64,000 bases of DNA from Labia minor (Eukaryota > Arthropoda > Insecta > Dermaptera > Spongiphoridae), in NCBI GenBank assembly GCA_963082975.1, contig OY720345.1, positions 26,916,611-26,980,610 of the forward strand, written 5' to 3'. The position numbers and the translations under genes were made by a program. Below the pieces are notes generated by a model. The model made no database searches. It had not been told where the DNA came from and saw nothing but the letters and a program-made list of their open reading frames with translations. This document shows positions 57,998 to 64,000 of this stretch, piece by piece. Within the stretch, counting starts at the first letter, position 1; each line of letters starts with the position of its first letter.

Positions 57998-58905
57998 ACT
58001 ATTGGGATAAATTGAGATAAAATAAAATAGCATTGAGAAATTTTTCAAATAATTTAACCAAAATTTTTAAATAAAACAAGAGAATCCTATCATTAAAATA
58101 AAAACACAAAAATTAATTTTTAAAATTAACAGTCTTTTAGAATTGACACGCCCATAAAATAATAATAGAATAAATTTATTCATAAATTATTAAATGAAAA
58201 TATTAAGGTTATTAAGGCTGAATGGTAACTTACCTACTCATTGATGTTCAAAAGTTATAATAGATTCGAGAGTAAGAAGTCGGATTTGGATCCCGCAAGA
58301 AATTCGAAAGGATTGATGTGAGAGATTAATAAAATTAGTATAATACGTACTCGTAAAATATTTACAATTATATAATATATTTAAAAAAAAAGAAATATAT
58401 CTTTTTTTTAAAAAATTTATATTTATTTATTATATTAATTTTGAAAATAAACAGCGCAGATATATTAATTATTTCATATTTTTTAGAGACATCATAACAA
58501 AAAATCTAGTAAATATTTAATATTTAAAAATATTTCGGAAAATTATATTAATAACTTTAAGGTGATTTTCATTTAATAAAATATTTAAATAAATATATTT
58601 AAAGAAAATTAAATGTTATTTATGATTTTTTAATGTTTGAATAATTTTCATTTACCTAACTTTTAATAAAATTGAATTAATGAGATTTTAAATTGAATCT
58701 ATAGAATATTTAAGCTTAATTCTTTTCAAACATTTTATTGAAAAATTTATAAATATATAGGTATAGGTATACAATTAAAAAGTTATAAAAATGGATTTTA
58801 GAAAAATTTAATTTTTATGAAATATTTTTTTTTTTTCAAATTCACTAATAAAATCTTCGATTTAATTAATAAAAATAAATAAATTTTCATTTAATTCTTG
58901 ATTAG
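57998..58905. other. AT-rich stretch without recognised gene
   Basis: A minus-strand GTAAGT donor-like site near 58230 follows about 90 bp of GC-richer sequence with short open frames, but no acceptor is present. Confidence 0.45.
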
Positions 58906-59056
58906 CGAATGATTGGTGGAGAGTCCGGCCATCGTCTTCCCCTCCTCACTGAATGGGAACGAATGCGCTCGAGGCAGGCCGGCCGGCAGGTAGGAGGTGG
59001 GGTCAGGCGGAGGAGGGGAAAGGAGACCCCACTCCGGTGGGCGGGTTGGAGCGGAG
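58906..59056 (+). CDS. Candidate exon in a GC-rich island
   Basis: A strongly GC-rich island in AT-rich DNA. The plus frame is open from the acceptor (TTGATTAG) at 58906: RMIGGESGHRLPLLTEWERM, then RSRQAGRQ. There are two donors: GTAGGA at 58990 (28 codons, phase 0) or the stronger GTGAGC at 59057. The other strand is also open, so strand is not certain. No domain recognised. Confidence 0.35.
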
Positions 59057-59267
59057 GTGAGCGCTTTCGTTCATATTTATTACAAAATAAAATAAAATAA
59101 ATAAAATAAAAACACAAATATTAATTTTTTATAATGAACGGTGTTTTTGAGTGTATCTTAAATAGAATATTTAAGCTTAATTTTCTATTCAAAGATCTTA
59201 AGAAAAAGTTAATAAAATGTATAAATATATATATATATACAAAATATATTTTATAAAATAATAGAGA
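59057..59267. other. AT-rich spacer
   Basis: Nothing recognised. Confidence 0.5.
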
Positions 59268-59360
59268 TGAAAATAATTGTCTTGAAGTCAGTGATGAGGA
59301 TCAGAAGGCTCTAAATCTAAAATTCAATGTTTGCATGTTCAAAAAAAGATTTAGCAATTA
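59268..59360 (+). pseudogene. Tigger/pogo-like transposase fragment
   Basis: Encodes DENNCLEVSDEDQKALNLKF, matching the relic at 40174 codon by codon with a few changes. No inverted repeats are visible around it. Confidence 0.45.
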
Positions 59361-59415
59361 TTGAATATAATAGGATGTTACAAGCTTTTTAATTTTGGAA
59401 TTCAATGCTCTAGGA

Positions 59416-60473
59416 CAGGGATGGCGAACCTATGGTACACGTGTCAAAAGTGGCACGCATAAAGACAAAATTATTTTTTTAATAATTATAACACTTTTTA
59501 CAATAGAAATAAATTAAAAATAAATAAATCACATTAAAATTAAAATTTATGAAATTTGAAGTACTGAATATTTATTTATATATATCTATCTTAGTAGAGA
59601 TTAAACAGGAAAATTATACATTTTATTAAGCTGAAATATCGCTTGAATTCCCTCGCAGTATAAAAACATTCATGATAGATAGACTCAGTGTAGTATACCG
59701 TTTGGACTTCTATTCTGTCATTGCGTGTTGTTACCGTACAAATAGCATTGTTCAGGATTTAAAATTTTTTGCAAATCTTTATATTCTTCATGACCCAAAT
59801 ATGACTTTTGTATTTTCCGTGTCTGTCATTTTATCTGTCTGAGAAATTGTGAAGTTATAAACTCAAAATTGATTGGGGCGATGAAATACACCTATTACTA
59901 GAATATTCTTATATGCTCTTATTTTAATATATGCTGTACTTTTTATCAATATTTATTAAAAAAAAAAAGAAAAATTAATTTTATAAAATTTATATCAATC
60001 TTTACTTTACGCATAGAACGGTAAGAGAATAGTGCCAGAATCGCAATCTTTTTCTTAGAATTTAACATATCATTATCAAAACAAGAAAATGTAAGTGGTT
60101 CACGGTATCAAATATAAATTTTGCTTTTTTTGTCATTATCTCTACAACTAAAAACTACAAACTAAAATCAATTAAAGAATTTCCATACAATAAAAATAAA
60201 AAAAAAATTTTAGGAAAAATATATTTTTACCAAAAATAAATTCCTAATTTTTTAATAATCATTTTATTTTTATGGAATAAAGTTTAATATTTAAAATTAT
60301 AACACTTTTTTACAGGATAGTTAGAAGTTTACAAAAATATTCGATTATATATTCAAGCTAAAAGGGGTACAGGTGGTAGAGAAAAAAATGACAATTTTGT
60401 GGCACGTTAGTTACTTCAAATAGATTTTTTATAATTTTGTGGCACGGACATTGAAAAAGATTCACCATCCGTG
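59416..60473. mobile_element. hAT element with perfect 8-bp target duplication
   Basis: Flanked by CTCTAGGA at 59408-59415 and 60474-60481. The ends read inward are CAGGGATGGCGAACCTATGG and CACGGATGGTGAATC. GTGGCAC repeats lie near both ends (59450, 60400, 60441). 1058 bp without a convincing transposase frame; a decayed or non-autonomous copy. Confidence 0.92.
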
Positions 60474-60594
60474 CTCTAGGACATACAATTCGCATTATAA
60501 ACAGAGAAAACCATTTAATTAATATAATTTGTGATTTAAAATCAAATGGTTTTAAATAAAACTATTGAATAAAATGTAATTAGAAATTTAAGAA

Positions 60595-61105
60595 AAATAA
60601 TTAATCAAAATGATATGATTAACAAATTGAAACTGAATAACCATTTTAATAGGATTATCAGTTTAAAATGATACAATTATAGAATTGCGATTAAAAATTA
60701 GAAATAAAACTAATAGATTAATATACTTATTAGTTTTAAAATTAAATACTTTGATTGAACTTATTAAATTGTTCAATTCAAATCTGTTCTTACCAGATAT
60801 ATTTATTTGAATAGCCTAGGTAGAATAATAAAGAATAAATTAGATCTATAAAGAAAAATGATAAATTAAAATGATCTATTTAATTAGTAGAAACCAAATA
60901 ATCCTTTTAATAAGGTTATTAGTTGAAAATAATACAATATAGAATTCTAATTAATAATTTTAAATAATACTAATATATTAATATAATTATTAGTGTTAAA
61001 ATTAAACAATTTGATTGAACTTAATAAAGTGTTCAAAGCAAATATTTCCTTGCATGATATCTTTGTTTTAATATCCCAAAAGGAATAATTAGAAAATATA
61101 ATTAA
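60595..61105. repeat. Diverged tandem duplication of about 258 bp
   Basis: The unit 60595-60845 recurs at 60853-61105. Shared blocks in order are CCTTTTAATA-type, TACAAT(T)ATAGAATT, TTTGATTGAACTTA, GTTCAA and ATATCTTT/ATATATTT. Many substitutions separate the two, so it is old. No ORF. Confidence 0.6.
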
Positions 61106-61320
61106 CAATATAAAATTCAGCTTATACTGATAATTGAATTAACATAAAATGTTAAGTAATTCAAAAGATTGCAGAGATAAAAATTTCTCTCAATCAGAAT
61201 TATAAATAAAGAGAAAATAGTGTATTATACATTTAGGATAATGCAAAAAGAAAAATTCATTAAGTATTGGATTTCCTTTACATAATCAAATATAAATAGT
61301 GGGATTCATTTAAAAAATCC

Positions 61321-61740
61321 AATTCTTATTTCCAACCGAATCGACCATTCTTCTCGGAATCCATCTCCATGTTTGCTGTGGTATTTATCGGGAGGCATCC
61401 TTCTAAGATGTCCGTACCACTTCAATTGTTGTTCTTCTTTGCTGTCTGTCAAGGGTTTTTGTCTCTAGGTTCTTTCTCTGATATTTTCGTTCGAATTTTG
61501 CCCATAATTGTTATTTTGGCATGATCGTCTCCAATAATGCATCTCCATTGCATTAATTCTTTGTGGTATACATTTAGTAAGAGTCCATGTTTCGGCACCA
61601 CAAGTTGAGCAACTCTGAACAAAAGATTCAAAAATTCGATTCTTTGTCTTTATTGTGATGCTCTTGTTCCACAGTACTGCATTGAGTTCGCAGGCCCTCT
61701 AGAGCGGGCCCTGAATTTATATAGAGTAACGGCTACAGTC
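61321..61740 (-). pseudogene. LINE ORF2 C-terminal fragment
   Basis: Minus-strand codons read NAVLWNKSITIKTKNRIFES, then FVQSC, ETWTLTK, INAMEMHYWRRSC and later KWYGHLRRMPPDKYH. These are the post-reverse-transcriptase motifs of RTE-like LINEs (SETW.LTK, EM.FWRRS, WYGHV.RMP). Several frameshifts are needed. The 5' part is absent, a typical truncated insertion. Confidence 0.7.
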
Positions 61741-62805
61741 GTTGGCCCCCTTAAGCAATTCCTAGCAGTCTTTAATGCGTATCTGGGCAAATTGCGGAAC
61801 AATCCGTGTCAAATTAGGTTTGCAGAACATAGATTATATGAGCATTTTGATTAATAAAAATTAAAAAATCATTTTCTCATGGCATTTTCAATAAGTACTT
61901 TTAAAAAAAAAATCCTAAAAAATAGAGTTATTGTCCCATTGTTATAGTTATTGGCCTAAGTATTATATGGTGAATTTACAACCAAACAACCAACGATTAC
62001 ATACTCATAGTTAATAGCGCAATTTTTAAAATAAAAATCTCTTATTATTTGTGTTTTAGTGATAGGGGGCCAATGAGACTGCCCCTATATATATTAATAT
62101 ATCGTGGATTTCACAAGTTTTTATAAATTAATTCAGGATTTTCTTCACTATAATTTTTAATGGGGCCCTTTATAATAATTCATTAATTAATGTTCCAAAT
62201 TTTTTTTTTTAATAAATCATAAAAAAATATATTAATGATTTTTATTGGTTTTATTCTTTTGGATAATGAGGTTGGAAAATAAAAATTATACAATGATGTG
62301 TGCTTTAATTTATTTCTAAAAATGGTATACAATTTCTTTCTTTTTTGTTTTTTTTTGTTTCAAAACATTTTTAAAACTGAATTAAGTGGGGAAAAAAAAC
62401 GTGATGTAATTTTCATTTAAAGCAAAAACGGAAACGCTTGTTAAATTAAATAATTAATTGAATATGTAATATTAGCACTGTACTTAGAATGTTTTATGTA
62501 GGCAATATATTTTTATTTCAATTATAGATTAAATTTACGAATCCTCTTACATCGAATATTACGTTCAAACGCGCTTTAAAAGCTTTTCAACAACGACGTT
62601 TGGTTTAAAATATAGAATAGATTATTAAAAAAAAAAAAAAAAAAATATGAGTGTGCCCAATATAAGATTAAATGAGAATATTTTTTGATGAGTGTTTGTG
62701 TATTTTGACAAAGCAGGGCTTTTATCTTTTTATTTTGACCGTTTTTTTCATTCTTGCTCTTTTTTTTAAAAAAAAAAAAAAAAAAAAGTGGCCAATCTCT
62801 CTTAA
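61741..62805. other. AT-rich stretch without recognised gene
   Basis: GGGGGCC-containing patches near 61765 and 62067 may be old hAT pieces. Homopolymers at about 62627-62645 and 62767-62787. Confidence 0.4.
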
Positions 62806-62811
62806 GCTCAC

Positions 62812-62899
62812 CTGCTATATATGTACAGGGAAGAGATATGTCTCTTCTCGGGTTGTGGAATGTCTCCCGAAATGGCTTCTCTATCTTGCGAGAAGACAT
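62812..62899 (-). CDS. Possible first coding exon
   Basis: On the minus strand an ATG at 62899 (CCCAGAATGTC) opens MSSRKIEKPFRETFHNPRRD, then ISLPCTYIA, running to a strong donor GTGAGC (starting at 62811). It ends in phase 1, matching the start phase of the exon at 57004-56919. Upstream on the same strand (62900-63020) is a GC-richer, CT/GAGA-rich stretch that could be a promoter. Plus-strand frames are also open here, so coding strand is not settled. Confidence 0.3.
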
Positions 62900-64000
62900 T
62901 CTGGGCAATTGCCAAACGGAAAGTGCAAAAGGGAGAGAGCGAGTCGCTTGTCAATGCGAGAGAAAGAGAGATAAAGAGAACAACACGCACAAAGCGTCAT
63001 CCACCCCCTCAAGTATCCACCCTCATTCATACACGCCCTCCAATTTTCATAATATCACTCACATAAATATTACAAACACACAAACACATACCCACTATAT
63101 ATATATATATATATAAACATTATATTTTAATAACTGTTGAAAAAAAAGACTTAACTACATTTCTAGATGGGATTATAAAAATTAATGGCGAAAAAAGTGT
63201 CTGGAAATGAGCACCGTAAAAAATATCTATAATATTTATATATATATATATATATATATAATGAGAAACTTCTTCATTTTATCGCGTCATGAAAATGTTA
63301 AATGGAAGTGGGAGTTTTGTTTTTGTTATAATACAGTTCTAAATTTCTTAGATTTTCATCCAAAGTGTTTTCAAGTTAAAAATGAATTAAGAAAAAAAAA
63401 AAATAACAAACAAATTAAACGAACCATTTCATTGAATGAATAATCATTTCATCGATAGAATTGAATTCATTTGGGTCAAAAAAACCTCTCTTCTCATCTT
63501 TTTAATGGATCAAAGCACTGTGAAACATTTTTCTAACTTTTTCCCCACCAAAAAAAAACAATAAGGCTTTTTTCAACTCGTTTCGTTATCTGATAATTTT
63601 TAATTAAAAAAATAAAATCATTCAACAATGTAAATAGTTGAGAAATTTTTTAAATAAAATCTCATTCAAACTAACTAAAATTAAGTAACACTCTCCCTTT
63701 CTTATATCCAGGGTGAGGCAGTCAAAGCACACATTTAACAAAGGGTGGTAGCGTGGAGGGGGTGTTCAGTGAGGAAAGTAGGAGGTGAACCAACCGTTCT
63801 ACACACTTTTGGAAATTAGTAACCATGCAACATTGTACTGGTGAACAGTGAGGTGTGTGTAAATTGTGTAATAATGTAAACCTTTCAATTTGTTTTATGA
63901 TCTCGTTTCGGCAGTTAGAGTGATGAAAATTAATGGTTTTGTAATTTTAATACACCCTCCAGATAGTTGGAGGCATAAAATGTGTGAAGAGGCTACGATT
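62900..64000. other. Mixed stretch with microsatellites, no gene
   Basis: GA-rich 62930-62975, (AT)n at 63098-63115 and 63236-63260. The last 300 bp are less AT-rich but no exon is definable. Confidence 0.45.

Noticed and set aside
62672..63116. Three long overlapping plus frames
   Set aside because: They read through an A-run and simple repeats and disagree in frame; only the short minus-strand exon candidate has splice logic.

Overview
This is a very AT-rich stretch of a eukaryotic genome, almost certainly from an invertebrate and most likely an arthropod. Several mariner lineages, a Tc1/IS630-type transposon with a DUF4817-like N-terminus, RTE-like and Jockey-like LINE tails, hAT, Tigger/pogo and TTAA-target palindromic MITEs, DINE-1-like repeats with central microsatellites, and a nuclear tRNA-Leu with a Pol III terminator all fit that. 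A caligid copepod such as a salmon louse is my guess from general composition only; nothing in the window proves the species. No bacterial features are present.

Most of the window is transposon remains in AT-rich filler. Layout: 692-2679 is a GC-rich element carrying a MADF-domain gene, with a second copy of the same family inserted inside it in the opposite orientation. 3145-7310 is a young, complete LTR retrotransposon (789-bp LTRs, tRNA-Lys-type primer site, one gag-protease ORF, no reverse transcriptase core). 8362-9869 is a hAT copy holding a DINE-like repeat (family A) that is itself split by another family A copy. 12.6-15.3 kb has mariner and Tc1-like remains, one interrupted by a 244-bp palindromic MITE at TTAA. 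16.4-28.3 kb carries LINE tails, DINE-like family B copies, a hAT MITE and a mariner hit by the same TTAA MITE. 30.8-35 kb has more mariner, RTE and MITE pieces. 35700-35779 is an intact tRNA-Leu(UAG). 39.3-45.3 kb has a SINE-like fragment, a Tigger/pogo element and a broken hAT transposase. 47-54 kb has RTE tails, three DINE-like copies and a mariner. 57.7-61.7 kb has two hAT elements with perfect 8-bp target duplications, a Tigger fragment, a degenerate tandem duplication and a LINE tail.

Host protein-coding sequence is scarce and only visible as short candidate exons with splice signals: + strand 36760-36875 (proline-rich, PPxY motif), possibly 38365-38438, 56735-56808 and 58906-59056; - strand 56919-57004 and possibly 62812-62899. 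I cannot name the genes. The rest would then be intron or intergenic DNA.

The observations most worth pursuing are the self-nested MADF element with 3-bp target duplications, the array of primer-binding-site-like repeats across the LTR boundary of the retrotransposon, the self-nested DINE-like element, and the TTAA MITE whose removal restores a transposase reading frame exactly.
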